DNA of 64,000 nucleotides from Bacteroidota bacterium (GCA_021789975.1 JAJYIT010000012.1:43145-107144), one strand, 5' to 3'. Positions 36,400 to 46,133 are shown, numbered from the stretch's first letter. Numbers and translations: made by a program. The notes: generated by a model from the letters alone, not told the origin.

Positions 36400-36835
36400 C
36401 TGCCCCTTTTTCATGTATGCCGACGGCTTCGTGCATAACGAATTGTCCGGCGATGAACGTGAGCGCTTCGGTGAACACTTACTTTCCTGCCCCGTGTGCA
36501 ATACGGAAGTCCAGAAGCTCGAAAGTGTGAGGGAGTCACTTGAGGCAGCGTACACTGTCAGGCTTGACGCGCAATTCAACTACAGCGTTTTGCGGTCCTT
36601 GCGAGAGAAGAAGTCCAACTCGCCTATTGGCGAGATCAAGATTGCTGTTGAAGATATCCTTATCAGTCTCGCTACGCTCGTTGCGATTGCCTTGTTGTCA
36701 ATCCAATTCTTCGGGACACCCAGAGTCTCCTCTGTAGAAATGGTGGGGCGACTCACGAATATTGAAAGAAGCTCGATCGAACAAACAAGTCTTTCCAACG
36801 ATCAAGTACTCGAACTTGTCTTGAGGAGCAGATAG
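36389..36835 (+). CDS. Zinc-finger (zf-HC2) transmembrane anti-sigma factor
   Basis: 148 residues. N-terminal zf-HC2/ZAS motif with His30, Cys34 and Cys37 (GEHLLSCPVCNTE), a helical linker, and one membrane helix at about 83-105 (EDILISLATLVAIALLSIQFFG). The C-terminal ~40 residues would lie in the periplasm. It should hold the cognate ECF sigma inactive until a periplasmic signal arrives. The next gene starts directly after its stop codon. Confidence 0.85.
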   Translation: MGNSCPFFMYADGFVHNELSGDERERFGEHLLSCPVCNTEVQKLESVRESLEAAYTVRLDAQFNYSVLRSLREKKSNSPIGEIKIAVEDILISLATLVAIALLSIQFFGTPRVSSVEMVGRLTNIERSSIEQTSLSNDQVLELVLRSR

Positions 36836-37195
36836 GTGATCAGCAAGCGAACACTTTGGCTATCGATCATTGTCTCTATGATCGTCGGCATTTTTGCCGG
36901 ATACGGTATCGATCGATACTACTTTGTAGATAGGGACTCTCACTTTGGCAAGCAGCGTTTCATTACCTACATGACTGAGCGACTTAGACTATCGACGTAC
37001 CAGCAAAAACAACTCGACTCGATCGTGACGTGCGTCCACCCGAAATTTCAGTCAATGAGAAAGGCTTTTAAAACACAAATCACTCAGGAGATTGATTCGA
37101 CACAGACAATGATAAAATCAATCTTAAACAGCAGTCAAAAGCGAAAGTATCAATTGTTAATAGAGAAAATGCTTCACGGTTCAGACAACAGATAG
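36836..37195 (+). CDS. Small membrane-anchored periplasmic protein, CnrX/Spy-like
   Basis: 119 residues from GTG 36836, with GAGGAG eight bases upstream. An N-terminal helix (LWLSIIVSMIVGIFAGYGI) anchors an all-helical periplasmic domain with LRLSTYQQKQLDSIVTCV, a variant of the LTxxQ motif of the Spy/CpxP/CnrX fold, then a long coiled helix with alternating charged residues ending in LLIEKML. In Cupriavidus cnrYXH a protein of this fold senses metals and releases an ECF sigma; the arrangement here is analogous. Sensor role is inference. Confidence 0.7.
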   Translation: MISKRTLWLSIIVSMIVGIFAGYGIDRYYFVDRDSHFGKQRFITYMTERLRLSTYQQKQLDSIVTCVHPKFQSMRKAFKTQITQEIDSTQTMIKSILNSSQKRKYQLLIEKMLHGSDNR

Positions 37196-37203
37196 GATTG
37201 TAG

Positions 37204-38319
37204 ATGAGCAAGAACAGAAAACGAACTTACATTGTGAGTTCAGTAGTACTAATCTTATTGGCGTTATTAGTTTATGTTAGGTTGAAGGCGAATGCAGACA
37301 CGGCAGCAAAAGTAGCGCGCCCGGTGCCTGTCGTGCAAGTTTCTAACCCGCAGCGCGGTACTATCGAACGAACTCTTTCGTTCACGGGTGATATCGACGC
37401 CAACCAGGAGGCAAGTATATTCCCAAGGGTCAACGGGAATATTGAACAAGAATACGTGAACATAGGAAGCTACGTTACCAGGGGGCAGGTACTTGCGCTG
37501 ATCGACACCACCATATATTCCGAGAATGCCCGTCAGGCACGTGGAGTTTATCTGCAGGCCGAGGCGACGATGGAAAACGCCGAATTAGCTTTTGAACGGA
37601 ACAAGAGCCTGCTGAGTCAGAACCTGATTGCGAAGCAGGACCTCGACAACTCTGAGGCGGCATACAAGGTCGCGTTGGCACAGGAGCAGGCCGCTTCCGC
37701 TACATTAAAGAACGCTGAAATACAACTTGGGTATTGCCGCGTTGATGCACCCTTCAGCGGGTACATCACGCGGAGGTTCTTCGATCCTGGAACGTATGTC
37801 ACTTCTTCAACCAACGCATCGAGCTCGACACTTTTCTATCTTGCTGATATCAACAAGGTCAAGGTGCTTGTCAACGTTCTTGAGGAGGACATACCGCTTC
37901 TCCCGAAAGTGCAGGATGTGCAGATAATGGTCGATGCTTATCCAAAAATGGTATTCCATGGGAAGATAACAAGGATCAGCCAGCAGTTGGATCTATCGAC
38001 TCGCACGATGCCAGTCGAAGTGGACATCGATAACCCACAAGGTCTGCTGAAACCGGGTATGTTTGCGAATGTCGATTTTATTTTTGACAAGGCAGAGAAC
38101 ACTCTGATTCTACCCACCCAGGTTGTGATGAAGGACGATTCGGGCAGTTACGTTTACACCCTGGGTGGCGGGGACGTCATACGCAAGAACTATGTGAACG
38201 TCGGTGTCGTCCACGACAATCAAGATCAAATTCTCTCCGGAATAAACGACAATGACCTCGTGCTCTTCATGGGCTACGATATGGTCCACGATGGAATGAA
38301 AGTTAGGGTGGCGAGATAA
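37204..38319 (+). CDS. RND efflux periplasmic adaptor (membrane fusion protein)
   Basis: 371 residues. N-terminal membrane anchor (YIVSSVVLILLALLVYVRL), barrel-sandwich/lipoyl halves (SFTGDIDANQEASIFPRVNG and YCRVDAPFSGYITRRFFDPGTYV) around a helical hairpin, a beta-barrel domain (VNVLEEDIPLLPKVQDVQI) and a membrane-proximal domain (LPTQVVMKDDSGSYVYTL). It bridges an inner-membrane pump to an outer-membrane channel. Only one adaptor gene serves the two pump genes that follow, and no TolC-like channel is encoded nearby. Confidence 0.9.
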   Translation: MSKNRKRTYIVSSVVLILLALLVYVRLKANADTAAKVARPVPVVQVSNPQRGTIERTLSFTGDIDANQEASIFPRVNGNIEQEYVNIGSYVTRGQVLALIDTTIYSENARQARGVYLQAEATMENAELAFERNKSLLSQNLIAKQDLDNSEAAYKVALAQEQAASATLKNAEIQLGYCRVDAPFSGYITRRFFDPGTYVTSSTNASSSTLFYLADINKVKVLVNVLEEDIPLLPKVQDVQIMVDAYPKMVFHGKITRISQQLDLSTRTMPVEVDIDNPQGLLKPGMFANVDFIFDKAENTLILPTQVVMKDDSGSYVYTLGGGDVIRKNYVNVGVVHDNQDQILSGINDNDLVLFMGYDMVHDGMKVRVAR

Positions 38320-38323
38320 TTAT

Positions 38324-41300
38324 ATGTGGTTGACAAGACTGGCGTTAAAGTATCCCATCTCTACGCTGATGGGGTCAATCGCTATATTCGTACTTGGTTT
38401 GGTGTCATTTCTGCAGCTCCCAATCGATATGTTGCCGAACATACAGATTCCCGTCGTTTCGGTAGTAACCTTCTACAACGGTGCAGCTCCGAGCGATATG
38501 GAACAGTCCGTCACAGTTCCCCTGGAGCGCGCAGTGAGCAGTACGAACGACATAAGTTATGTTCAGTCCCGCACGCGGGAAGGAATGTCGCAGATATTCG
38601 TCTATTTCAATTGGGGCACCAACACAGATGTCGGGTTAGTGGACATCATTCAGAAAGTGAATCGTGCGCTGGAGCTCCTTCCTCCGGGAGTTTCACAACC
38701 GGTAGCGCTCCAGTTCGACCTAAGCAACATCCCTGTCTGTACGGTAGTCCTGAGCAGCAACATGGATCCTCGAGACCTGTATGACCTTGCTTACAACGTA
38801 ATTGAACCGCAGTTGGAACATCTCCCAGGTGTTGCCCAAGCCGCGGTGACGGGCGGTGAGATCAGAGAGATCCATCTCGTCATAGATCGAAGCAAGCTCG
38901 AGGCTCTCAATATCCCGATTGAGGCAGTCACTCAGGCGGTCGCAAATTCCAACCTCATCCTTCCTTCGGGTGACCTGAAAACCGGAACATACGATTACTC
39001 CCTGACTACCGAGAGCCAGTTCAGCCTTGTCAAGCCAATGGAGAACATAGTTGTCAAGGTGGTCAACGGTGATCCGATAAGGATAAGCGATATTGGAAAA
39101 GTGGAAGATTCATACCAGGAGCAGACGGAAGTACTTCGAGTCGATGGGAGGAACGGTGTAATCCTCAGGGTTCAGAAATCACCTGATGCGAACACGGTCC
39201 AGGTTGTTCAAGCGGTGATGAAGGCGCTTCCCCATTTGCAGGGTGTACCAACGTCGGTCAAATCTTCCGTGGCATTTGACCAGAGTACTTACATAAAACA
39301 GTCCATAAGCGGCCTGGAACAGGAAGCAGCAATGGGCGCACTTCTGGCGGTCCTTGTGATCCTGCTCTTCCTGCGCGACTTTAGAAGCGCACTCGTCATT
39401 TTTACGGCGATTCCTCTATCCATTCTTGTGGCATTCATTTTCTTCAGGTTCAGTGGAAGTTCACTGAACATTATGACTCTGGGAGGGCTGGCGCTTGGTG
39501 TCGGTAGAATGGTAGACGATTCCATTGTGGAGCTCGAAAACATCACCAGACATTTCAACTTGATGGGTAAGACGGGCGTGACAAAGATGCAAGCCACTCT
39601 CGACGCTGCCCTTGAAGTCGCGGGCCCGATATTCATTTCGACTCTTTCTACGGTGATTGTCTTCCTGCCTGTAATCTTTCTATCCGGGATTGCGCAACTA
39701 CTTTTTATGCCTCTCGTGCTCACGATTACAGTTGCCCTCTTTGGATCGTTCTTCGTTTCGCGAACCGTCACTCCCCTCCTTTGCAACAACGTATTGAAGC
39801 CTGAAGCTGAGATCGATCCTAATTCCAATAGATTCATCGACAGAGCCAAGCTCAGCTCCAAGCGGTTCTTTGATGGTCTTGACGACACTTATCAAAAGAT
39901 TATCGCTGGCGCACTCAGGCACAAAAAGGAAGTGATATTCGGGGTTGCGGGTTTTGCGGTCATTTCGTTCGCGCTGTTCAAGTTCATCGGCACCGAGTTT
40001 TTTCCAAATACGGACGAGAGTCAGTTTAGCGTCAACGTGAAGCTGCCGGTCGGCACGCGAATCGAGGAGACAGAAAAGTACGTCTCCAGGGTCGAAAATC
40101 TTATCGAGAAGTATGTTCCCGAAACGACCAAGATAATAAGCGATATAGGTGTACCAAATGAAAAGAGCGGCAACCTCTTTAGTCAGAATGCTGGGACCTA
40201 CGCGGCGAACATACAAGTTCAACTGAAAGACCCGACGGAAAGGAAAAGATCTGAAGATGAAATTATGAACGCCATCCGTCCGAAACTCATGTCTCTTCCC
40301 GGGGCGAGGATCTATCTTACGCCGGGCGGCTTCCTGCACTTCTTACTCAATTTCGGCTCGAATGCACCGATCGATGTCGCAATCATGGGTTACAATCTGC
40401 AAACAGGTATGAACCTTGCACATCAAGTCCTGGATATGGTGAGAACGACAACCGGAGCGACCGACGCACAGATAAGTATGGATCCAAACATGCCTCAGCT
40501 CGAAGTGGTAGTAAACCGGGAAAAGGCCGGAGCGCTCGGCGTCAACGTCTCTGATGTCGCAAATACTGTCGCAACGGCTATCGATGGCGACGTTGCATCT
40601 CAGTACACGGATCCGCAGTCCGGCAACCAGTACAATATTCTGGTCAGGCTGGACTCCGCAGACCGGGATCGAATTGACGACGTAAGCAAATTGACTGTGC
40701 CGAGCTCAAGCGGTCAACTGGTGAAGCTGGGCAATATTGCTCAAGTCGTTATCGGCAGTACTCCTGTCGAAATAGATCGGAAGTATCAACAAAGGATCAT
40801 AGACGTTACAGCCAATGTGACCGGAAGGGACCTGGGAAGCGTATCTTCCGATATTCAAAACAAGCTCACCAAACTGACGGTGCCCACAGGATTTCAGGTG
40901 GTTCAGAGCGGGAATATTGAACAGCAAAAGAGCACCTTCAAATCCCTGCTGCTGGCTTTGCTACTGGCCATAGTTATGGTCTATATGGTGATGGCATCCC
41001 AGTTCCAATCGCTTGTAGATCCTTTTATCATAATGTTTACGGTTCCGCTCGGCGTCGCAGGAGTGGTGTGGGCACTGTTCCTCACCGGGACCACATTGTC
41101 CGTCACGTCCTTCGAAGGCGTAATAGTCATGGTCGGAATTGTAGTTTCGAATGGTATCCTTCTCATCGATTATATCAACCGGCTGAGGAAACTTGGTGTG
41201 GAACTTCATGAAGCTGTGACGCTCGGCGGGAGAACCCGACTCCGTCCGATACTCATGACTTCCCTTGCCACTGTTCTCGGATTGCTTCCAATGGCTCTCG

Positions 41301-41452
41301 GGATGGGCGGAGACCGGTCACAGGCCCCATTGGCTATAGCTGTCATTGGCGGTCTGACTGTTTCAACTTTCCTTACTCTAATTTTCGTCCCAACTTTGTA
41401 TACCGTTTTCGAAGAGAGATTCAAGAGAGAGATCCGGAAAGAAGAGGCTTGA
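38324..41452 (+). CDS. RND family efflux pump permease, copy 1
   Basis: 1042 residues, typical for AcrB-type HAE1 pumps. N-terminal helix MWLTRLALKYPISTLMGSIAIFVLG, two large periplasmic loops, and the TM4 block LALGVGRMVDDSIVELENITRHF with the proton-relay Asp pair. It exports amphiphilic compounds or cell-envelope components by proton antiport; the substrate is unknown. It starts four bases after the adaptor stop. The next pump gene is a close paralogue of identical length. Confidence 0.93.
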   Translation: MWLTRLALKYPISTLMGSIAIFVLGLVSFLQLPIDMLPNIQIPVVSVVTFYNGAAPSDMEQSVTVPLERAVSSTNDISYVQSRTREGMSQIFVYFNWGTNTDVGLVDIIQKVNRALELLPPGVSQPVALQFDLSNIPVCTVVLSSNMDPRDLYDLAYNVIEPQLEHLPGVAQAAVTGGEIREIHLVIDRSKLEALNIPIEAVTQAVANSNLILPSGDLKTGTYDYSLTTESQFSLVKPMENIVVKVVNGDPIRISDIGKVEDSYQEQTEVLRVDGRNGVILRVQKSPDANTVQVVQAVMKALPHLQGVPTSVKSSVAFDQSTYIKQSISGLEQEAAMGALLAVLVILLFLRDFRSALVIFTAIPLSILVAFIFFRFSGSSLNIMTLGGLALGVGRMVDDSIVELENITRHFNLMGKTGVTKMQATLDAALEVAGPIFISTLSTVIVFLPVIFLSGIAQLLFMPLVLTITVALFGSFFVSRTVTPLLCNNVLKPEAEIDPNSNRFIDRAKLSSKRFFDGLDDTYQKIIAGALRHKKEVIFGVAGFAVISFALFKFIGTEFFPNTDESQFSVNVKLPVGTRIEETEKYVSRVENLIEKYVPETTKIISDIGVPNEKSGNLFSQNAGTYAANIQVQLKDPTERKRSEDEIMNAIRPKLMSLPGARIYLTPGGFLHFLLNFGSNAPIDVAIMGYNLQTGMNLAHQVLDMVRTTTGATDAQISMDPNMPQLEVVVNREKAGALGVNVSDVANTVATAIDGDVASQYTDPQSGNQYNILVRLDSADRDRIDDVSKLTVPSSSGQLVKLGNIAQVVIGSTPVEIDRKYQQRIIDVTANVTGRDLGSVSSDIQNKLTKLTVPTGFQVVQSGNIEQQKSTFKSLLLALLLAIVMVYMVMASQFQSLVDPFIIMFTVPLGVAGVVWALFLTGTTLSVTSFEGVIVMVGIVVSNGILLIDYINRLRKLGVELHEAVTLGGRTRLRPILMTSLATVLGLLPMALGMGGDRSQAPLAIAVIGGLTVSTFLTLIFVPTLYTVFEERFKREIRKEEA

Positions 41453-41587
41453 TGAGGCAAGCGCTAATTTCGAAGTCTCTAAGACCTTATAAGAAGGAGA
41501 TGTCCATGATAAATTAGCTCTACGGATATAACTGCCGCACAGGATCCTCGCGACTTCCCTGTGTTGCAAAGAAAGGAAGAGATAGCG

Positions 41588-41680
41588 ATGAACCAGGTTC
41601 AAAAAGAAGCCGCAGTGGGTTTGACATGCGTGTCGGGGCTACGGGTATCTGAAAAAGACGAGGCAGCCCTATGTGGTTAA
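41588..41680 (+). CDS. Candidate 30-residue ORF overlapping the start of RND copy 2
   Basis: ATG 41588 follows a good GGAAGAG at the right distance, and the frame stops at TAA 41680, ten bases inside the second RND gene. Translation would deliver ribosomes to the ATG at 41671, which itself has only a weak GAGG-type site. The peptide (starts MNQVQKEAAVG) shows no motif. It may be a coupling leader or chance. Confidence 0.35.
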   Translation: MNQVQKEAAVGLTCVSGLRVSEKDEAALCG

Positions 41681-44600
41681 CTCGTCTTGCGCTAAAGTAT
41701 CCCGTCTCGACCCTAATGGGTTCCATAGCAATATTTGTACTGGGGTTGATTTCATTCCTTCAGTTGCCTATCGACATGCTCCCCAACATACAAATACCAG
41801 TCATTTCGGTTATAACTTTCTACAACGGCGCTGCTCCTACCGATATGGAGCAATCGGTCACTGTTCCCCTGGAGAGAGCTGTCAGCAGTACGAACAACAT
41901 AAGCTATGTTCAGTCCAGGACCCGCGAAGGAATTTCGCAGATATTTGTCTACTTCAATTGGGGAACAAACACGGATGTCGGTCTCGTCGATATCATACAG
42001 AAAATCAACAGGGAGCTTGAACTTTTACCTCCGGGAGTTTCACAGCCTATCGCATTGCAATTCGATATTTCGAACATACCCGTTTGCACGGTGGTTCTCA
42101 GCAGCAACATGGGACAGCGCGCTCTTTACAATCTCGCTTATAATGTCATCGAACCGCAGCTTGAGCATCTGCCTGGCGTGGCCCAGGCCGCAGTCTCGGG
42201 CGGAAGGATCAGAGAGATCCACGTCCTTATCAGCCGGAGTAAGCTGGAAGCGCTGAACATCCCGATCGAAGATGTAACAAAAGCTGTTGCGAATTCGAAT
42301 CTAATCCTGCCTTCAGGTGATTTGAAAACAGGCGTCTTTGATTACTCCCTTACCACGGAAAGCCAGTTTAATCTGGTGAAGCCGATGGACAACATCGTCG
42401 TGAAAGACGTGAACAACGATCCGATCACAATCGGGGATATTGGGAAGGTCGAAGATTCTTATCAGGAGCAAACTGAGCTATTGAGGGTGAACGGCAAAAA
42501 TGGAGTCGTGCTCAGGGTTCAAAAATCTCCAGATGCCAATACTGTACAGGTCGTGGATGAGGTTATCAAAGCGCTTCCTAAGTTGCAGGGTGTTCCGAAA
42601 GCGGTCAAGACATCGGTAGCTTTCAACCAGGCAACGTACATACAACAATCTGTGAGCGGATTGGAGCAGGAGGCTATTCTCGGTGCCCTTCTCGCGACGA
42701 TTGTGATACTTCTATTTCTAAGAGACTTCAAGAGCGCGATAGTAGTCTTCACCGCAATTCCTCTTTCTATACTTGTGACATTCATATTCTTCAGGTTTAG
42801 CGGCAACTCGTTAAACATAATGACATTAGGAGGATTGGCGCTGGGGGTAGGTAGAATGGTGGATGACTCCATTGTCGAGCTTGAAAATATCACAAGACAC
42901 TTCAACCTTATGGGCTCCACCGGGTTGAGCCGCATGCAGGCGACGCTGGACGCTGCGCTTGAAGTAGCCGGCCCAATATTCATTTCGACTCTCTCGACGG
43001 TGATAGTATTCCTGCCGGTTATCTTTCTCTCTGGAATTGCGCAGTTGCTATTCATGCCTCTCGTGCTCACGATCAGCATTGCCCTCTTCGCGTCGTTCTT
43101 CGTTTCGCGAACCGTCACTCCACTCCTTTGTTTCAGAATAATAAACCCCGAAACGGAGGTTGACAAACAATCCCCTGGTCTCCTGGGTAAACTGAAACTC
43201 TATTCAAAGAACTTCTTCGACAGTGTCGACAATTATTATCAGAGATTCATATCGATATCGTTGACACATAGGAAAGAAGTAATGTTCGGTGTCCTGGGGT
43301 TTGCCGTGCTGTCCTTCGCGTTGTTCAAATTCGTCGGAACTGAGTTCTTCCCGGCTACTGACGAGAGTCAATTTAACGTCACCGTGAAATTGCCGGTGGG
43401 CACAAGAATAGAACAGACTGTCAAATATGTCGAAAAAGTGGAAGCTCTGATTAGAAAGTACGTACCGGAAACACGGAATATCATTTCAGATATCGGGGTT
43501 CCATCCGAAAAGAGCGGAAATTTGTTCAGCCAGAATCCCGGAACCTATGCTGCAAATATCAATGTGGAATTAGTTGATCCTACTCAAAGAACGCGGTCAG
43601 AAGAACAAATAATGAACGCCATAAGACCAAAACTGATGGCCATGCCTGGCGCAAAAATATATCTCGCGCCGGGGGGATTCCTCCATTTCTTGCTCAACTT
43701 CGGTTCTGCCGCGCCCATCGACGTAGAGATAATGGGATACAACCTCTCCACGGGAATGCATCTGGCCAGAGAAGTCGACGATATCGTACGGAGCACCCCG
43801 GGGGCAACTGACGCACAAATCAGCATGGATGCCGAGATGCCCCAACTTAAAGTGGTAGTGAATCGGGAGAAGGCAGGTGCATTGGGAGTCAATGTGTCGG
43901 ATGTCGCAAACACTGTCACCACCGCTATTGATGGAACCGTCGCTTCACAATTTACTTCTCCGCGGACAGGAAACCAGTATAACATACTGGTACGCTTCGA
44001 CCGGAGTGACCGAAACAACATAAGCGACATCGGGAAACTCACCGTGCCCAGTTCCAGTGGTCAACTGGTAGAGCTGGGGAACATCGCGAAGGTGGTGATG
44101 ACGAAGACTCCTGTGGAGATAGATCGGAAGTATCAGCAGAGGATTATCGACGTCACTGCAAATGTCACCGGGAGAGATCTCGGAAGTGTTGCAGCCAGTA
44201 TTCAAAGGCGTTTGGACAATTTGCATATTCCCAGCGGCTTCCAGATAAAACAGAGTGGAAACATCCAGCAGCAGAAGAGTACATTCGGCTCACTTCTCGT
44301 CGCTCTCATACTTGCAATCATAATGGTCTATATGGTTATGGCGTCTCAATTCCAGTCGCTTATCGATCCGTTCATAATCATGTTTTCTGTTCCTCTTGGA
44401 CTTGTCGGGGTGGTATGGGCGCTTTTCCTTACAAATACCGATCTATCGGTAACTTCTTTTGAAGGCGTTATAGTGATGATCGGAATAGTAGTATCGAATG
44501 GAATCCTGCTAGTTGATTACATCAACCGCCTGCGGAAGAGGGGCATGGAGCTGCATGAAGCGGTAATATTGGGTGGCAGAACAAGGCTGCGTCCGATTCT

Positions 44601-44799
44601 GATGACTTCTCTCGCTACAGTTATCGGCCTTATTCCGATGGCCATTGGAATTGGCGGGGACAAATCACAAGCCCCGCTTGCGATCGCTGTTATCGGAGGA
44701 CTGACAGTGTCAACGTTCCTGACGCTCATCTTCATCCCGACGCTGTACACGATATTTGAGGAAAAAATCAAGCGAGAACTTAAGCAAGAAGAGGGGTAA
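41671..44799 (+). CDS. RND family efflux pump permease, copy 2
   Basis: 1042 residues, the same length as copy 1 and by eye about four residues in five identical across the whole protein, with gap-free alignment where I compared them. The same TM4 block with the Asp pair is present. Copy differences cluster in the periplasmic loops, which would change substrate choice. It lies 218 bp after copy 1, with no second adaptor. A tandem duplication is the simple origin. The convergent intergenic hairpin array follows. Confidence 0.93.
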   Translation: MWLTRLALKYPVSTLMGSIAIFVLGLISFLQLPIDMLPNIQIPVISVITFYNGAAPTDMEQSVTVPLERAVSSTNNISYVQSRTREGISQIFVYFNWGTNTDVGLVDIIQKINRELELLPPGVSQPIALQFDISNIPVCTVVLSSNMGQRALYNLAYNVIEPQLEHLPGVAQAAVSGGRIREIHVLISRSKLEALNIPIEDVTKAVANSNLILPSGDLKTGVFDYSLTTESQFNLVKPMDNIVVKDVNNDPITIGDIGKVEDSYQEQTELLRVNGKNGVVLRVQKSPDANTVQVVDEVIKALPKLQGVPKAVKTSVAFNQATYIQQSVSGLEQEAILGALLATIVILLFLRDFKSAIVVFTAIPLSILVTFIFFRFSGNSLNIMTLGGLALGVGRMVDDSIVELENITRHFNLMGSTGLSRMQATLDAALEVAGPIFISTLSTVIVFLPVIFLSGIAQLLFMPLVLTISIALFASFFVSRTVTPLLCFRIINPETEVDKQSPGLLGKLKLYSKNFFDSVDNYYQRFISISLTHRKEVMFGVLGFAVLSFALFKFVGTEFFPATDESQFNVTVKLPVGTRIEQTVKYVEKVEALIRKYVPETRNIISDIGVPSEKSGNLFSQNPGTYAANINVELVDPTQRTRSEEQIMNAIRPKLMAMPGAKIYLAPGGFLHFLLNFGSAAPIDVEIMGYNLSTGMHLAREVDDIVRSTPGATDAQISMDAEMPQLKVVVNREKAGALGVNVSDVANTVTTAIDGTVASQFTSPRTGNQYNILVRFDRSDRNNISDIGKLTVPSSSGQLVELGNIAKVVMTKTPVEIDRKYQQRIIDVTANVTGRDLGSVAASIQRRLDNLHIPSGFQIKQSGNIQQQKSTFGSLLVALILAIIMVYMVMASQFQSLIDPFIIMFSVPLGLVGVVWALFLTNTDLSVTSFEGVIVMIGIVVSNGILLVDYINRLRKRGMELHEAVILGGRTRLRPILMTSLATVIGLIPMAIGIGGDKSQAPLAIAVIGGLTVSTFLTLIFIPTLYTIFEEKIKRELKQEEG

Positions 44800-44976
44800 C
44801 CATCCAGCCTAAACGGCCCTGCTACGAACAGGCAGATGTAGAAATGTCCCCGGTGGCACCGAAGTGCAGACGTTCACATTCAAATCTGGACCCGGTGAGA
44901 ATTCATAGCGAGATCTTCCCTTGTCAATGGATTTTCCGAATTTGCCAGGCAGGCTCATTTAGTCCGACTTAGAAAC

Positions 44977-45154
44977 CCACTGCCTACGGCAGTGGTAATG
45001 GAAAGACAGCCTCACTGGGCCCCGCCATTCAGCAGCCATCCATTGAAATGGACGGCTGTCCAGATCAAGAATCCGCCGACGGCGGATTACCGCTTTTCGC
45101 GAGGCGTCCGTCTTCGACGGATGCCTCGCAGAAGCCACCGGTAAAGCCGGTGGT
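44977..45154. repeat. Array of five consecutive palindromic hairpins (REP/BIME-like)
   Basis: Five perfect or near-perfect hairpins in 178 bp: 44977-44995 (8-bp stem, TAC loop), 45033-45058 (11 pairs around one mismatch, TGAA loop), 45070-45088 (8-bp stem, GAC loop), 45099-45129 (14-bp stem with one wobble, TTC loop) and 45135-45153 (7-bp stem, 5-nt loop). The sequences differ, so this is not a CRISPR array. The set lies between two convergent genes. Individual hairpins can stop transcription from both sides, but U tracts are lacking. Dispersed REP-type palindromes are the likeliest reading. Confidence 0.8.
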
Positions 45155-45189
45155 AGTTCACTTTTCAGTATGTTGGAATACTTGATTTA

Positions 45190-45990
45190 TTATCCTTGAG
45201 GCAAAGACTTTTTTCTCCACACAATGAAGATAAATCTTCCCAGTCGTGAAAAAGGCTGAGTCTTCCATAAATCATGTTCTATCCGTTCTGCGGGCCCGGA
45301 TGGTCGGGTCCAGTCCGTCCCACCCTTTCGGTTGTTGACGAACATGCCGACGCTTGCCTGTGCGACCTTGGTAAAATGGCACGAGGAGGCTTCTTCAAGA
45401 CGCCGTGTGGAATGCAGCTTAGTCCCTGCTTTTAAGGCGTTATTCATAAGTTTTCCTCCAGACACTCTTCCGATTATTCGCCGTAGAAAAGAGCTGTTAT
45501 CGGAAGTTATCCAGACCCTGGGATTAAGAACGCTCAGTATGAGCCATCCTCCGGGTTCGAGGCATTTATCAAAGAAATTGAAAAGTCCCTCCAGATCGGA
45601 AACTTCATTTACGACAGCGAAATTTGATACGATTCCCTGAGCCAAACGTCGATTCTTCATGTCTTGAATGAGGACTGATTTGTCACCTGAAATAGCAGAT
45701 ATCTTTCCGTCGCCAATTTCATTGGAGCATTTTTTGCGCAGTTGGTCCATCATACCTTTGGAGGGATCGTAAGCGACTACGAAGTAGCCATGCCGTGCGT
45801 ACCACTTTGCATCGGTTCCCGTTCCGCAGCCAAAATCCAGCAGAGTACTCCCAACAGGTATCGTTTGAAGAACCAAATGCAGAAAGGCGTCACGCACCCA
45901 GAGAGCGCGCGGCGTGCCACTGAGCATTTTATCATATTCAGATGCCATCGAATCATAGGAAGTGAATTTTAGTTCGTCAGCCGATAACAA
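45190..45990 (-). CDS. Class I SAM-dependent methyltransferase (cluster methyltransferase 1)
   Basis: 266 residues. The Rossmann methyltransferase signature LLDFGCGTGTDAKWYARHG lies at ~50-68, with the acidic ribose-binding residue in VVAYDPSKGMMDQLRKK and a motif-IV-like SNFAVVNEVSDL. The C-terminal ~90 residues are family-specific. It resembles the methyltransferase at 52130 in the motif region and layout (both read DAxxxAxxGxFVxAxDxSxxMxDxLRxK), so the two are paralogues. It is the last gene of the cluster, 143 bp after the sulfotransferase fusion. Substrate unknown. Confidence 0.85.
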   Translation of the reverse strand: MLSADELKFTSYDSMASEYDKMLSGTPRALWVRDAFLHLVLQTIPVGSTLLDFGCGTGTDAKWYARHGYFVVAYDPSKGMMDQLRKKCSNEIGDGKISAISGDKSVLIQDMKNRRLAQGIVSNFAVVNEVSDLEGLFNFFDKCLEPGGWLILSVLNPRVWITSDNSSFLRRIIGRVSGGKLMNNALKAGTKLHSTRRLEEASSCHFTKVAQASVGMFVNNRKGGTDWTRPSGPAERIEHDLWKTQPFSRLGRFIFIVWRKKSLPQG

Positions 45991-46133
45991 TTGGAAAATC
46001 CTCTCATCTCAATTCGAGAAAGCCAGGACCAAGCTCTGCAATCTATGCCGGATATTCCAAAGAGATTCGATACCTTTGTTTTGAAATTTGAAATACCACA
46101 GTTGCTTCAGTTCCGCGCTAAATCTTCGTAGAG

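Noticed and set aside
44977..45154. CRISPR array
   Set aside because: The hairpins differ in sequence and spacing; there are no repeated identical units and no cas genes.
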